A stretch of DNA of 64,000 bases from Paenibacillus sp. V4I3 (GTDB lineage Bacteria > Bacillota > Bacilli > Paenibacillales > NBRC-103111), in the NCBI RefSeq assembly GCF_030817215.1, contig NZ_JAUSZA010000001.1, forward strand, positions 6,174,501-6,238,500, in the 5' to 3' direction. The translations under genes and the position numbers were made by a program. The notes under the pieces are model-generated. The model made no database searches, had not been told where the DNA came from, and saw only the letters and a list, made by a program, of their open reading frames with translations. Below are positions 31,680-40,622 of the stretch, piece after piece (position 1 is the stretch's first letter; each line of letters begins with the position of its first letter).

Positions 31680-33905
31680 TTATAACTTCACTCTCTGCAA
31701 GCGTAAGGCGTTTAACACAACGGATACCGAGCTTAGTGCCATAGCAGCACCGGCTACCCAGGGTGCCAAAAGTCCAAGTGCCGCAATCGGAATCCCGAGC
31801 GTATTGTAACCAAGTGCCCAAAACAGGTTCTGTTTAATGTTCGTCATTGTTTTACGGCTCATATAAATGGCGTCTGTAATGCTTGTAAGTTCTCCGCGCA
31901 TCAGTGTCACGTCTGCTGCTTCCATCGCAATGTCAGTGCCGGTGCCGATAGCTATGCCGACGTCTGCAGTTGCAAGAGCAGGAGCATCGTTGATACCATC
32001 ACCCACCATGGCCACTATCTTTCCTTGTCCTTGAAGTTTCTTCACTTCTTCGGCTTTGCCTTCCGGAAGAACTTCCGCGAGAACATGATCGATGCCAACT
32101 TGCTGCGCTATTGCATGTGCTGTTCGTTTGTTGTCACCTGTCATCATGATGACCTCGATGCCCATTTGTTTTAAGCGAGAAACTGCTTCTTTTGATGTGT
32201 CTTTGATCGTATCCGCTACGGCTACCATACCTGCGTACTTATTATCCACCGCTGCGAGCATAGCGGTTTTACCTTCCGATTCGAGCTTTTCCATAGCAGT
32301 ATCTGCTTTACCGAAATCGATGGCTACACGCTGCAGAAGCTTACGGGTTCCTACTAACACTTCCTTGCCTTCTACGATGGCTCGAATTCCGTAGCCGGGA
32401 ATGGCTTCAAACTGCTCTGTAGCGGTAAGTATGATACCTTTAGCAACAATCCCAGCAACAATCGCCTCAGCAAGCGGGTGCTCTGACTGTTTTTCGGCTG
32501 AGCCGATTAGTCTAAGAATTATATCTTCTTCATCCACGTTTTCAATTTGAACGTCTGTAAGTTCCGGTTTGCCTTTAGTTACCGTACCCGTTTTATCAAG
32601 CACGATGATTTGCACTTTTTGCATCGATTCTAAATGTTCCCCGCCCTTAAACAGGATGCCAAATTCCGCCGCGCGACCGGATCCGGCCATAATCGATGTC
32701 GGTGTTGCAAGACCTAAAGCACAAGGGCAAGCAATGACAAGGACAGCAATAGCTTTTTCCAACGCAGTTGCAAACTCACCAGGAGCAACCCAGATATACC
32801 AAATCAGAAATGTTACAACAGCAATTCCTACAACAATCGGGACAAAAATACCCGAAATCACATCAGCGATACGTTGAATAGGCGCTTTAGAGCCTTGGGC
32901 TTCTTCTACAACTCTAATAATTTGAGCAAGAGCTGTCTCTTTACCAACACGAGTTGCTTTAATTTTTAAGCTGCCGTTTTTATTAACTGTAGCGCCAATA
33001 ACGGTGTCACCAGCTTTTTTCTCAACAGGGATACTTTCCCCAGTTAGCATGGATTCATCAACAGCGGACAAACCTTCTACAACTTCACCGTCGACTGGAA
33101 TTTTCTCACCCGGTTTTACAAGAACAATATCCCCAATGATAACTTCTTCAACCGGTATAGCCATTTCTTCACCATTCCGAATGACTAACGCTGTTTTCGC
33201 TTGAAGCCCCATCAATTTCTTGATGGCTTCAGAAGTTCGTCCTTTCGCCAACACCTCAAACAGTTTACCTAAAATAATCAAAGTAATAAGAATTGCGCTT
33301 GTCTCGTAATACATATCTGGCGCATGGTGATGGGCATCAGCAGAAGCTGCCCACTGCAGCGTTAGGTATAAACTATAGAAGTACGCGGCTGATGTTCCGA
33401 GAGAAACAAGCACATCCATATTGGCGCTTTTATTACGAAGGGCTTTGTATGCCCCTACGTAAAACTGCCAGCCGATAATAAACTGTACTGGTGTGGCAAG
33501 CACAAGCTGCACCCAAGGGTTCATCAAGAACTCTGGTAAGTAAATCCACGATGTAAATGTAAAGTGGCTCACCATTGCCCATAGAAGTGGTAACGAAAGG
33601 ATTGCCGATACCGCTAAATGTATTTTCTTGTGGCGTATCTCTTTTTGCTTATAATCGCCCTTCGATGCTTCTTCTTCTTTACGCATGGCTTTGTATCCCA
33701 GTTGATCAACTTTGTTAACCATATCGCTTACAGAAATTTCGGTAGCGCTAAACTCAACATGGGCAGTTTCTAATGCAAGGTTAACAGTTGCTTTACTGAC
33801 CCCTGGCATTTTATTTAAGCCTTTCTCAATTCGTGTTGCGCATGCCGCACATGTCATACCCGTAATTTGCAGACTTGCCTGTTGCTGTTCTAATGGTTTC
33901 TCCAT
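31680..33905 (-). CDS. copA: Copper-exporting P1B-type ATPase CopA
   Basis: 741 residues. A single N-terminal heavy-metal domain carries GMTCAAC (C19, C22); many Bacillus CopA proteins have two, so this is a short form. Eight membrane helices hold the CPC metal site (C393-P-C395). The catalytic core shows the TGES loop, D437KTGT (phosphorylated Asp), SEHPLAEAI and GDGINDAPAL. It pumps Cu(I) out of the cytoplasm. The ATG follows AGGAGGG, and a CsoR operator lies just upstream. The copZ gene is 95 bp upstream on the same strand. Confidence 0.95.
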   Translation of the reverse strand: MEKPLEQQQASLQITGMTCAACATRIEKGLNKMPGVSKATVNLALETAHVEFSATEISVSDMVNKVDQLGYKAMRKEEEASKGDYKQKEIRHKKIHLAVSAILSLPLLWAMVSHFTFTSWIYLPEFLMNPWVQLVLATPVQFIIGWQFYVGAYKALRNKSANMDVLVSLGTSAAYFYSLYLTLQWAASADAHHHAPDMYYETSAILITLIILGKLFEVLAKGRTSEAIKKLMGLQAKTALVIRNGEEMAIPVEEVIIGDIVLVKPGEKIPVDGEVVEGLSAVDESMLTGESIPVEKKAGDTVIGATVNKNGSLKIKATRVGKETALAQIIRVVEEAQGSKAPIQRIADVISGIFVPIVVGIAVVTFLIWYIWVAPGEFATALEKAIAVLVIACPCALGLATPTSIMAGSGRAAEFGILFKGGEHLESMQKVQIIVLDKTGTVTKGKPELTDVQIENVDEEDIILRLIGSAEKQSEHPLAEAIVAGIVAKGIILTATEQFEAIPGYGIRAIVEGKEVLVGTRKLLQRVAIDFGKADTAMEKLESEGKTAMLAAVDNKYAGMVAVADTIKDTSKEAVSRLKQMGIEVIMMTGDNKRTAHAIAQQVGIDHVLAEVLPEGKAEEVKKLQGQGKIVAMVGDGINDAPALATADVGIAIGTGTDIAMEAADVTLMRGELTSITDAIYMSRKTMTNIKQNLFWALGYNTLGIPIAALGLLAPWVAGAAMALSSVSVVLNALRLQRVKL

Positions 33906-33924
33906 TTCATACCCTCCTACACCT

Positions 33925-33945
33925 ATATACCCCTGTGGGGTATAT
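33925..33945. promoter_or_regulatory. CsoR operator upstream of copA
   Basis: ATATACCCC and GGGGTATAT flank a TGT centre, matching the pseudo-palindromic GC-core/AT-arm sites bound by CsoR repressors. It lies 20 bp before the copA start codon. Confidence 0.85.
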
Positions 33946-34000
33946 TTTTTTCAAAAAAAAAGGTGTTACATTGGAGCCGCATGAAGCGGCTCAATTATCT

Positions 34001-34204
34001 TTATTTCGCAACGTCATAGCCTTGATCTTCAATTGCTTCTTTAATGACGTCCAAAGAAACTTGAGACTCATCGAAATCTACAGTTACGGATCCACCACTC
34101 AAATCAACTTTGCCGGAAGCACCAAGTTTCTTAACTGCGCCTTCAACGGAATTCACGCAATGACCGCAGGACATACCCTCAACTTTGAGTGTAACTGTTT
34201 GCAT
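34001..34204 (-). CDS. copZ: Copper chaperone CopZ
   Basis: 67 residues of the heavy-metal-associated ferredoxin-like fold with the Cu(I) site GMSCGHC (two Cys). VDFDESQVSLDVIKEAIEDQ is the usual second half. It hands Cu(I) to CopA and to CsoR. The ATG follows a GGGAGAG site, and csoR lies 17 bp upstream, so csoR-copZ probably form one transcript with copA downstream. Confidence 0.95.
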   Translation of the reverse strand: MQTVTLKVEGMSCGHCVNSVEGAVKKLGASGKVDLSGGSVTVDFDESQVSLDVIKEAIEDQGYDVAK

Positions 34205-34221
34205 TCCTAATCTCTCCCTTA

Positions 34222-34554
34222 TTATTTCATCAATTTATTCATGGTAACCATGAGTTCTTTAATAACCTCATTATCGCCTTCTTGAATGCGTTCGATCACA
34301 CAGCTGTTTAGATGATGCTCGAGAAGCAGTTTCCCAACACCGTTTAAAGCTGACTGAACCGCGGCGATTTGATTTAACACATCGTCACAATACGTATCCT
34401 TCTCAATTAGACCTTTCACACCGCGAATTTGTCCTTCGATGCGATTGAGCCTAGAAATTAAATTATTTTTTGTTTTATCAGAATGATGACTTTTTCGATC
34501 ACTGCCCGAATGACAACTGTCCTCATTTAATTCTTGTTTATCATGTTGTTCCAT
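34222..34554 (-). CDS. csoR: Copper-sensing repressor CsoR
   Basis: 110 residues of the CsoR/RcnR all-helical family. The Cu(I) ligands are visible: Cys in DTYCDDVLNQ, His and Cys in LLEHHLNSCV (C-H-C set). An extra polar N-terminal tail with His/Ser (CHSGSDRKSHHS) precedes the core RLNRIEGQIRGVKGLIE. It represses the copper operon until Cu(I) binds. Operator-like sequence lies upstream of both csoR and copA. Confidence 0.95.
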   Translation of the reverse strand: MEQHDKQELNEDSCHSGSDRKSHHSDKTKNNLISRLNRIEGQIRGVKGLIEKDTYCDDVLNQIAAVQSALNGVGKLLLEHHLNSCVIERIQEGDNEVIKELMVTMNKLMK

Positions 34555-34577
34555 TGCCTTTCCCCCTCACATTCAAA

Positions 34578-34602
34578 ATATACCATACCCCCATACCCTA
34601 TA
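34578..34602. promoter_or_regulatory. Probable CsoR site upstream of csoR
   Basis: On the minus strand TATAGGGTATGGGGGTATGG contains a G-rich core between AT arms, resembling CsoR operators but less symmetric than the copA site. Autoregulation is typical of csoR operons. Confidence 0.5.
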
Positions 34603-34657
34603 TCAAGCCCTTTTTAAGATTTTTTTCCATAAAAATAATTGGGTCTGCCTATAGAGA

Positions 34658-34972
34658 TTACCAGCCAAACTTCACAAGTGTATACATGATAAAACCTAAT
34701 GAAATCGCGGCAGAGAGAATAGTCATAATAACCACCCAGGGTACCTTAGACTTGTGTTTAAATAAACGATACATCGATACAAGCATCGTTATAATGGTTA
34801 CAATGATCATGATACGTCTAATCCATAATGCTGCTGACATTGTCGCCATCATATTCGTTGAGCCGCCCAAGAGAAGTAAAATCCCCATATGAAGCCAGTG
34901 ATGGGATGAAGCCAGAAAAGAAAAAATAAGCGATAATATACTTGTAGCTGTTTGACTTTTTTTATATTTCAT
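34658..34972 (-). CDS. Small membrane protein coupled to a MarR regulator
   Basis: 104 residues with three to four membrane helices (SILSLIFSFLASSHHWLHMG, IMIIVTIITMLVSMYRLF, WVVIMTILSAAISLGFIMYT). A His pair and Met-rich loop (SSHHWLHMG, STNMMATMS) could contact metal, but this is uncertain. The ATG overlaps the end of the MarR gene by 11 nt with AAGGGG upstream, so translation is coupled. No family is recognised. Confidence 0.65.
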   Translation of the reverse strand: MKYKKSQTATSILSLIFSFLASSHHWLHMGILLLLGGSTNMMATMSAALWIRRIMIIVTIITMLVSMYRLFKHKSKVPWVVIMTILSAAISLGFIMYTLVKFGW

Positions 34973-35414
34973 CCTGTGTCCCCTTGTTTTTTAATAGAGC
35001 TTCTGTAAATTTTTCAAATCCCTGATGAACCAGTTGTTGATCAGCTTTTGTCATGTGTTGCAAAACATTTTGATAAAATCGAATGGACTGCTGACGAACC
35101 TGCTCAATTGTCCGTTCACCTTTTTCCGTAAGAGAAATTAACATTTCTCTTCGGTTTTTTTCGTTGATTTCACGGCGTACAAAGCCTCCTTTTACAAGCC
35201 CATCAACAAGTCGGCTTACTGAACTTCGTTCTAGATGCAGCCTATCTGCTAATTCACCAAGTATTAGAGTGGAGCTCTCCACTTCTTGTAGAGCATATAC
35301 CTGTGATACTGAAAGTTGAAATCCACATGGGGTTACGGTTTGTTCTAATAAACCAAAAAGCCTAATAAATTTTTGTACATTCAATCGAAGTTCCAAAATA
35401 TCGTTTATTTCCAA
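34962..35414 (-). CDS. MarR-family transcriptional regulator
   Basis: 150 residues from a TTG at 35414 with AAGGGG nine nt upstream; the longer open frame runs through the operator and is unlikely. The winged helix is clear: TLILGELADRLHLERSSVSR, LVDGLVKGGFVRRE, then NRREMLISLTEKG (wing). Helices at both ends mediate dimerisation. A large inverted repeat just upstream of the start suggests autoregulation of itself and the coupled membrane protein. Confidence 0.88.
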   Translation of the reverse strand: MEINDILELRLNVQKFIRLFGLLEQTVTPCGFQLSVSQVYALQEVESSTLILGELADRLHLERSSVSRLVDGLVKGGFVRREINEKNRREMLISLTEKGERTIEQVRQQSIRFYQNVLQHMTKADQQLVHQGFEKFTEALLKNKGTQDEI

Positions 35415-35429
35415 AATAACCAACCCCTT

Positions 35430-35462
35430 ATGTGTATAATACATATATTGTATTGTACACAT
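35430..35462. promoter_or_regulatory. MarR-type operator
   Basis: ATGTGTATAATACA (35430-35443) and TGTATTGTACACAT (35449-35462) form an inverted repeat with one mismatch around a five-base centre, 16-48 bp before the MarR start codon. Confidence 0.7.
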
Positions 35463-35689
35463 AAAATCCGATAATGGAAATAAAGTGTAATGAAAATACA
35501 GATTATCCCCCATGTTGGTCAAGTGAATAGCATCTTGTGATATGTTTGACGGTAGTTCAGTTTCTCTTGTTCGATGAATCTTGTCTTAGCGAAGAGGATT
35601 GCAGTCATGACTTCTTTGGTTACCCACTACTATATTTTCATAACGTTAATAAAGTTGTAATACTTTGTTCAAACCGTATTCACATATTA

Positions 35690-35705
35690 TGTGAAAAAAA
35701 TCACA
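35690..35705 (+). promoter_or_regulatory. Fnr/CRP-type box upstream of cydABS
   Basis: Perfect TGTGA-N6-TCACA, the consensus of Bacillus Fnr. TATATA at 35726-35731 serves as -10, placing the box about 41 bp before the predicted start, the class II activator position. A second overlapping dyad, TTCACAT-ATT-ATGTGAA (35679-35695), could bind a Rex-like or second Crp-family protein. This predicts induction of the oxidase at low oxygen. Confidence 0.75.
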
Positions 35706-35763
35706 TACGTGGAGTAAGATAGAAATATATAGCAAATCAAATTGAAAACAGAAGGTGATCCAC

Positions 35764-35859
35764 TTGAACCAATCTCGCAAACATGAAAAACGATTGATGT
35801 ACCTGATGTTCATTGTTGCTTTTGTCATGCTGCTCTCTTTTATCCGCAAGTTTTTTTGA
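35764..35859 (+). CDS. 31-residue single-helix membrane peptide in the cyd leader
   Basis: From a TTG at 35764 with GAAGGTGAT just upstream, the frame encodes MNQSRKHEKRLMYLMFIVAF then VMLLSFIRKFF. It has a basic head, one hydrophobic helix and a basic end. It ends 32 bp before cydA and shares its Fnr-type promoter. Small subunits such as CydX and CydS accompany bd oxidases, but CydS is present separately downstream, so this could be an extra accessory peptide or a leader peptide. Confidence 0.4.
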   Translation: MNQSRKHEKRLMYLMFIVAFVMLLSFIRKFF

Positions 35860-35891
35860 ACATATGAAAGTTACAAAGGAGATGAGTCCAT

Positions 35892-37241
35892 ATGCCTATC
35901 TACGATTCCGTATTTTATAGCCGCCTACTCACTGAGACCACACTGGCATTTCATATCATTTTCGCTACCATCGGCGTTGGCGTTCCGGTCATGATTATGT
36001 TAGCTGAATTAGCCAGCATTAAACGTAAAGATCCCTATTATGCGTTGCTGGCACGAAGATGGGCTCGGGGATTCGTGATCACCGTTGCTATTGGGGTGGT
36101 TACTGGTACTGCAATCGGGCTTCAACTCAGCCTATTGTGGCCGAAGTTCATGGAGATTGCTGGGCAAGCCATTGCGCTTCCGTTATTTCTGGAAACTTTC
36201 GCCTTTTTCATCGAGGCTATCTTCTTAGGCATTTATTTATACACATGGGAACGATTAAAACCTAAACATCATCTATTACTATTAGTTCCTGTTGTAATTG
36301 GCTCCTCTGCTTCAGCATTTTTTATTACGACTGTGAATGCATTTATGAATACGCCGCAAGGCTTCACTCTAAAAGATGGCTTGATTACGAATGTACAGCC
36401 GATTCTAGCTATGTTTAATCCATCCATGCCTACCAAAGTGGCACATGTACTTTCCTCAGCCTATATGACCAGCGCATTCATCTTGGCTGCTATAGCGGCC
36501 TACTCCCTTCTAAGGAAAAAAGGGGACACTTTATATGCTAAGAAAGCTTTAAAGCTAACCGTTACTGCTGGGCTCGTGTTCGCCATAACTACGGCAATGA
36601 TCGGTGATTTATCAGCCAAATTTCTAGCTCATACTCAGCCTGAAAAACTTGCCGCAGCCGAGTGGCATTTTGAAACAACAAAGAATGCACCGCTCGTACT
36701 TGGTGGTATTTTGACTGAAAATAATGAGGTTAAATATGCGTTGAAAATTCCGTATGCACTAAGTATCTTGGCAGGTGGAACTCCAGGAACTGAGGTCAAA
36801 GGGCTGAATGATATTCCGAAGGATCTCCGACCTCCTTTATACGTACATTATTTCTTTGACGCCATGGTTGCTATAGGTATGTTTGTGATTGTCGTCGCCA
36901 TTAGTCATATGTGGTACGCACGCAAAAAATCCCGTAAACCTTATCCGAGATGGCTTCTAGCGATTATCGTTGTGTGTGGTCCTCTTTCCATGCTAGGCAT
37001 CCAATGTGGATGGTTTTACGCGGAGGTTGGTCGCCAACCATGGATTCTGCGTGGATATATGAAGGTAGCAGATGCCGCTACAACTTCACAAGACGTGGAT
37101 ACGATGTTACTACTGTTCTGTTTACTCTATATCGTTTTAGCACTGACCGCAGTAAAAGTATTATCCAAACTTTTCAGAAAAAACGATGTTGCAGATGAAC
37201 TGATTGCACTTGGTATTTTCGGGGGGAGGACCAAAGAATGA
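35892..37241 (+). CDS. cydA: Cytochrome bd-type ubiquinol/menaquinol oxidase subunit I
   Basis: 449 residues with nine predicted helices. The short length indicates the short-Q-loop type. Heme-site features include the N-terminal His (H21 in TLAFHIIFATIGVGVP), a His in KVAHVLSSAYMTS and the conserved GRQPW motif. AAAGGAGATG precedes the ATG. It oxidises menaquinol and reduces oxygen with high affinity. It overlaps cydB by four bases and is followed by cydS; the promoter has an Fnr-type site. The closest match is the YthA-like group of bd oxidases. Confidence 0.93.
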   Translation: MPIYDSVFYSRLLTETTLAFHIIFATIGVGVPVMIMLAELASIKRKDPYYALLARRWARGFVITVAIGVVTGTAIGLQLSLLWPKFMEIAGQAIALPLFLETFAFFIEAIFLGIYLYTWERLKPKHHLLLLVPVVIGSSASAFFITTVNAFMNTPQGFTLKDGLITNVQPILAMFNPSMPTKVAHVLSSAYMTSAFILAAIAAYSLLRKKGDTLYAKKALKLTVTAGLVFAITTAMIGDLSAKFLAHTQPEKLAAAEWHFETTKNAPLVLGGILTENNEVKYALKIPYALSILAGGTPGTEVKGLNDIPKDLRPPLYVHYFFDAMVAIGMFVIVVAISHMWYARKKSRKPYPRWLLAIIVVCGPLSMLGIQCGWFYAEVGRQPWILRGYMKVADAATTSQDVDTMLLLFCLLYIVLALTAVKVLSKLFRKNDVADELIALGIFGGRTKE

Positions 37242-38266
37242 GTCTAGAACTTGTTGGAATAACTGTTTTGTGGATCTTTTTATACGGATATTTAATTGTG
37301 GCATCCATTGACTTTGGTGCGGGTTTCTTCAGTTACTATTCGGTTATTACGATGAAACAGCATATCATTCATAAAATCATTGAAAGATATTTATCTCCTG
37401 TCTGGGAAGTTACTAATGTATTCTTAGTTTTCTTCTACATCGGTATGATTGGTTTCTTCCCTGAAACGGCACGTTATTATGGGACCGCGTTACTTGTACC
37501 TGGCAGTTTGGCTATCATATTGTTAGCTATAAGAGGAGCCTACTACGCTTTCAGCAACTATGGTTCCAAGGATAACAAATGGTACATGCTGCTCTATGGA
37601 GCAACTGGCTTGCTCATCCCTGCAACCCTTTCTACAGTGCTAACCATTTCTGAGGGTGGAATCATCGTTGAACAGAACGGCATGATCAATCTAGATTGGA
37701 GTAAGTTACTTGGGAGTCCTTATACTTGGTCGGTCATCTTGCTGTCGCTAGTCAGCGTTCTCTATATTTCGTCCATGTTCCTTTCCTACTATGCCTATAG
37801 GGCAAAAGACTATCCCGCTTTTGGAATTTTACGAGGCTATGCTCTTTTCTGGAGCGGACCTACTATTCTTGCAAGTCTGCTTGTCTTTTTCGCCATAAAC
37901 CAGCAAAACCAAGAACATTTCCGCAACATGCTTAACCTGGGATGGATGTTCGGAGCATCATTTCTCTGCTTTTTAGTTGCCGTCTACTTCCTTTGGAAAC
38001 AAATCAAGCTAGGTCTAGCGTTTATTTTGGTACTTTTGCAATTTGCTTTTGCTTTCTTTGGTTATGGTAAGGCCCATTTACCGTATCTTTTATTTCCATA
38101 CATCTCCATTCACGAAAACTTTACGAATCAAGCCATGGGAACTGCGCTAGTCATCGCCTTTATTGCAGGGCTTGTTATTCTAATCCCATCTCTGTTTCTG
38201 CTTATGCGTCTATTTCTTTTTGATGCTGATTATGTACAAGGTAAATTTATAAAGAAGGGTGATTAA
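37238..38266 (+). CDS. cydB: Cytochrome bd oxidase subunit II
   Basis: 342 residues with eight to nine membrane helices, as in CydB/YthB proteins (LYGYLIVASIDFGAGFFSYY at the N-terminus). The GGGGGAGG site inside the end of cydA and the ATGA overlap show translational coupling. It is needed to assemble the heme-bearing CydA. No cydC/cydD exporter genes are adjacent, so these must lie elsewhere. Confidence 0.92.
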   Translation: MSLELVGITVLWIFLYGYLIVASIDFGAGFFSYYSVITMKQHIIHKIIERYLSPVWEVTNVFLVFFYIGMIGFFPETARYYGTALLVPGSLAIILLAIRGAYYAFSNYGSKDNKWYMLLYGATGLLIPATLSTVLTISEGGIIVEQNGMINLDWSKLLGSPYTWSVILLSLVSVLYISSMFLSYYAYRAKDYPAFGILRGYALFWSGPTILASLLVFFAINQQNQEHFRNMLNLGWMFGASFLCFLVAVYFLWKQIKLGLAFILVLLQFAFAFFGYGKAHLPYLLFPYISIHENFTNQAMGTALVIAFIAGLVILIPSLFLLMRLFLFDADYVQGKFIKKGD

Positions 38267-38270
38267 ACCT

Positions 38271-38372
38271 ATGGAAAACTTATTAATCCAATATGCTCCA
38301 CCGATATTTGTTCTATTTTCACTTGTTTTTATGATTCTGTGGGTACCAAGAGCTAACGACGTGAAAGAATAA
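38271..38372 (+). CDS. cydS: Cytochrome bd small subunit CydS
   Basis: 33 residues: a Tyr-Ala-Pro motif near the start, one membrane helix (PIFVLFSLVFMILWV) and a polar tail (PRANDVKE). Position, length and the N-terminal QYAP pattern match CydS of Geobacillus bd oxidase, a third subunit that packs on CydA. It starts four bases after cydB with AAGGGTGAT upstream, completing the operon. Confidence 0.8.
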   Translation: MENLLIQYAPPIFVLFSLVFMILWVPRANDVKE

Positions 38373-38386
38373 TCAGTAAGGCAAAG

Positions 38387-38414
38387 AAGTCGACTATACG
38401 CTAGTCGACTTTTT
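38387..38414. terminator. Terminator after cydABS
   Basis: AAGTCGACTA/TAGTCGACTT hairpin with a five-base loop and T run; the A-rich left side also serves the convergent SBP gene. Confidence 0.85.
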
Positions 38415-38416
38415 AC

Positions 38417-39226
38417 TTATGATTCATTTTCGATATCATCTTCCATGTCGTCTTTGAGCTTTTTAGGCATTTTTTCTGGTTTACTTCCAAACCACTTCGT
38501 GTAGAGAGCTTCATAAGTTCCATCCTTGGATACTGCTTGAATAGCCTTATTGATCCTTCCCATGTACATGTTCCGCTTTTTAGCAACGATTGCGTAGCTA
38601 TCTTTGTTGAAAACTTCTCCTACTTTTTTAGCTTTTACATCTGCTGTGTTTTGCAAATAATCTTGAATACTGTGCTCTTCAAAAATGACTGCATCAACGG
38701 TTTTATTTTTCAAATCATCGTAAGCATCAGAGATATTCGCATAGCTCCTAATTTTGATCCCTTGAATTTCACTCGCAAAATGATAAGCTGTCGATCCGTT
38801 CCTTGTTGCCACCACTTTCTTGGCCAAGTCATCTTTGCCTTTGATTCCCTCGTTATCTGATGCGGTGAGTATCGCTTCTCCCGATTGAAAATAAGGATCT
38901 GAATAGTCTAATTTGTTCTTGCGGGCATTCGTGATGGTCATTCCGGCAATTGCGAGATCCACATCACCAGATTTTACACTTTTGTTCAACTCACCGTATT
39001 CCATGGCTACCCATTCATATTTTATTTTCGCCTTTTTAGCAATGGCTTGCCATAATTCCACTTCAAAGCCTTTCTTCTCATCCCCCTCTGTATATGTGAA
39101 GGGACGGGTGTTTTTCTCGATACCGACTTTGATCGACTCATCTTTCGAACATCCTGTGGAAGCCAGTGTTACCAAAAGAACGACCAACAGAGTGATCCCC
39201 TGCTTGCTTCGAACTCGTATATTCAT
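38417..39226 (-). CDS. Orphan amino-acid-type solute-binding lipoprotein (SBP_bac_3)
   Basis: 269 residues. The lipoprotein signal ends at ASTGC. The mature part has the family-3 periplasmic binding fold: KVGIEKNTRPFTYTEGDEKK, GFEVELWQAIAKKA, DLAIAGMTITNARK and LDYSDPYFQSGEAIL. These bind polar amino acids for ABC uptake, but no permease or ATPase gene lies next to it. It may serve a transporter elsewhere or act as a sensor partner. The acidic C-terminus (DDMEDDIENES) is unusual. Confidence 0.88.
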   Translation of the reverse strand: MNIRVRSKQGITLLVVLLVTLASTGCSKDESIKVGIEKNTRPFTYTEGDEKKGFEVELWQAIAKKAKIKYEWVAMEYGELNKSVKSGDVDLAIAGMTITNARKNKLDYSDPYFQSGEAILTASDNEGIKGKDDLAKKVVATRNGSTAYHFASEIQGIKIRSYANISDAYDDLKNKTVDAVIFEEHSIQDYLQNTADVKAKKVGEVFNKDSYAIVAKKRNMYMGRINKAIQAVSKDGTYEALYTKWFGSKPEKMPKKLKDDMEDDIENES

Positions 39227-39336
39227 TGCCTTTTATGCCCTCCTTATCAGGTAAACAACGGTATTATTTGTAAATTGTTAAACGGTTATGCAGATAGGGC
39301 AGCATATATTGTGCAAGTTGTCTTTCAGCTGTATGA

Positions 39337-39372
39337 AAAAGACCAATCCGCAAAATCGCGGATTGGTCTTTT
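39337..39372 (-). terminator. Terminator of the multicopper oxidase-ZIP operon
   Basis: GACCAATCCGC pairs with GCGGATTGGTC around a six-base loop, with a minus-strand T run. The same hairpin also faces the convergent direction. Confidence 0.88.
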
Positions 39373-39392
39373 ATCTTCTTCTAACAATTATT

Positions 39393-40601
39393 TTAAAATT
39401 TAACCATGAGAGCTGTCACATACATAATAAGAATTCCTGCAGTGAGCCCTCCAAAATTCAGCCAAGAAACAGGAGAAAGATTTCTTTTCTCGGATTCTTT
39501 AAGAATCATTTTGGATATGACATAAATAACCTGCAGTATGGCACCAGCGCCAATGCCGAAGAATAGCGCGGCTAATGTATCGTTAAAAATAAATCCGCCT
39601 ACCCAAGTTCCAATAATGGCGGGTCCACCGGCGATCAATGCTAAGGTGACAAAAGTCTTCCAATTCGGACGATCATTAAGCAGTGGGGCTGCGATTCCGA
39701 CACCCTCCGTGATATTATGAAGAGTAAACCCGATGATTAAGAATGTTCCTAAAGCAGCTTCTCCGACCGCAAAAGCGGATCCAATGGCAAGCCCTTCGCC
39801 AAAATTATGAAGACCAATACCTGTGGCGATTTTGCCCGATACCCTTCTTCCTTCCAAAGCGCTGCTATTTAGCTTGCGTTCATTAGACTGATCCACCGCT
39901 ATTAAGAAGAGACAACTGAGCAGTGCACCAAACCATACCAATCCGGTACCTTGAAATACACCTGGAGCCTCTGAAGCCATTTCAAATCCTTCTTCAAACG
40001 TATCGATCACAAGAAAGAACAATAATCCTATCGTTAATGCGAGAATAGCATGCATCCCTCTAACTGAAAATCTACGTAAAAATGGATACCACATGAGTCC
40101 TAACCCGATAGGAACAACCCCCACGTAGAATCCTATTAATGCATATTGCCAAAAAAGTTTACCATTTGGTTCAGGTGTTGCAGCTGCAGCTGCAACTTCA
40201 CCGGTAAAAATTAATCCATTTGAGGTGATTAGTTTAACTTCATGTGGATCACCTTGCACCCATGGGTAAGGGATTTTGACTGTCCCTTGTTCAAATCTTT
40301 GTAGTGTGTCACTTGGTGAGAAATCCGCATTCCAAAAGGCTCCATCCACTACGACTTGGGCGATCGCGATTTCCTCCGGTCCTGAATTAAGCACCTTAAG
40401 TTGGATTCCTTCATCATTGAGCGTTATTTTCTCCACATTCAGAACTTCAATAGGAGCAGCAGGCTCATTTTCGATTCCTGTTCCCACTTTTGCTATGGTT
40501 GTGATAATTGCAATTAGCAAAATCAGGGGGAGAATTCCCCATAACATAGCTTTAAATTTGTTTGTTGAACCCTTATTTTCGGTTTGAACATTATTACTCA
40601 T
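39393..40601 (-). CDS. ZIP-family metal permease with extracytoplasmic Ig-like domain
   Basis: 402 residues. One N-terminal helix is followed by an external beta-rich domain (about 45-145, containing IQLKVLNSGPEEIAIAQVVV), then a ZIP transporter core with seven to eight helices. ZIP metal-site motifs are GIGLHNFGEGLAIGSAF and GFTLHNITEGVGIAAPL, with the paired His-Asn-x-x-Glu ligands. ZIP proteins import Zn, Fe or Mn. The external domain is not standard for ZIP and may receive metal or a protein partner. It is co-transcribed after the multicopper oxidase gene (21 bp apart). Confidence 0.85.
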   Translation of the reverse strand: MSNNVQTENKGSTNKFKAMLWGILPLILLIAIITTIAKVGTGIENEPAAPIEVLNVEKITLNDEGIQLKVLNSGPEEIAIAQVVVDGAFWNADFSPSDTLQRFEQGTVKIPYPWVQGDPHEVKLITSNGLIFTGEVAAAAATPEPNGKLFWQYALIGFYVGVVPIGLGLMWYPFLRRFSVRGMHAILALTIGLLFFLVIDTFEEGFEMASEAPGVFQGTGLVWFGALLSCLFLIAVDQSNERKLNSSALEGRRVSGKIATGIGLHNFGEGLAIGSAFAVGEAALGTFLIIGFTLHNITEGVGIAAPLLNDRPNWKTFVTLALIAGGPAIIGTWVGGFIFNDTLAALFFGIGAGAILQVIYVISKMILKESEKRNLSPVSWLNFGGLTAGILIMYVTALMVKF

Positions 40602-40622
40602 CGTACACTCACTCCTCCTTTC

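Noticed and set aside
35537..35722. 61-residue plus-strand gene before cydA
   Set aside because: It runs through the Fnr-type box and has no ribosome binding site; the region is better read as regulatory DNA.
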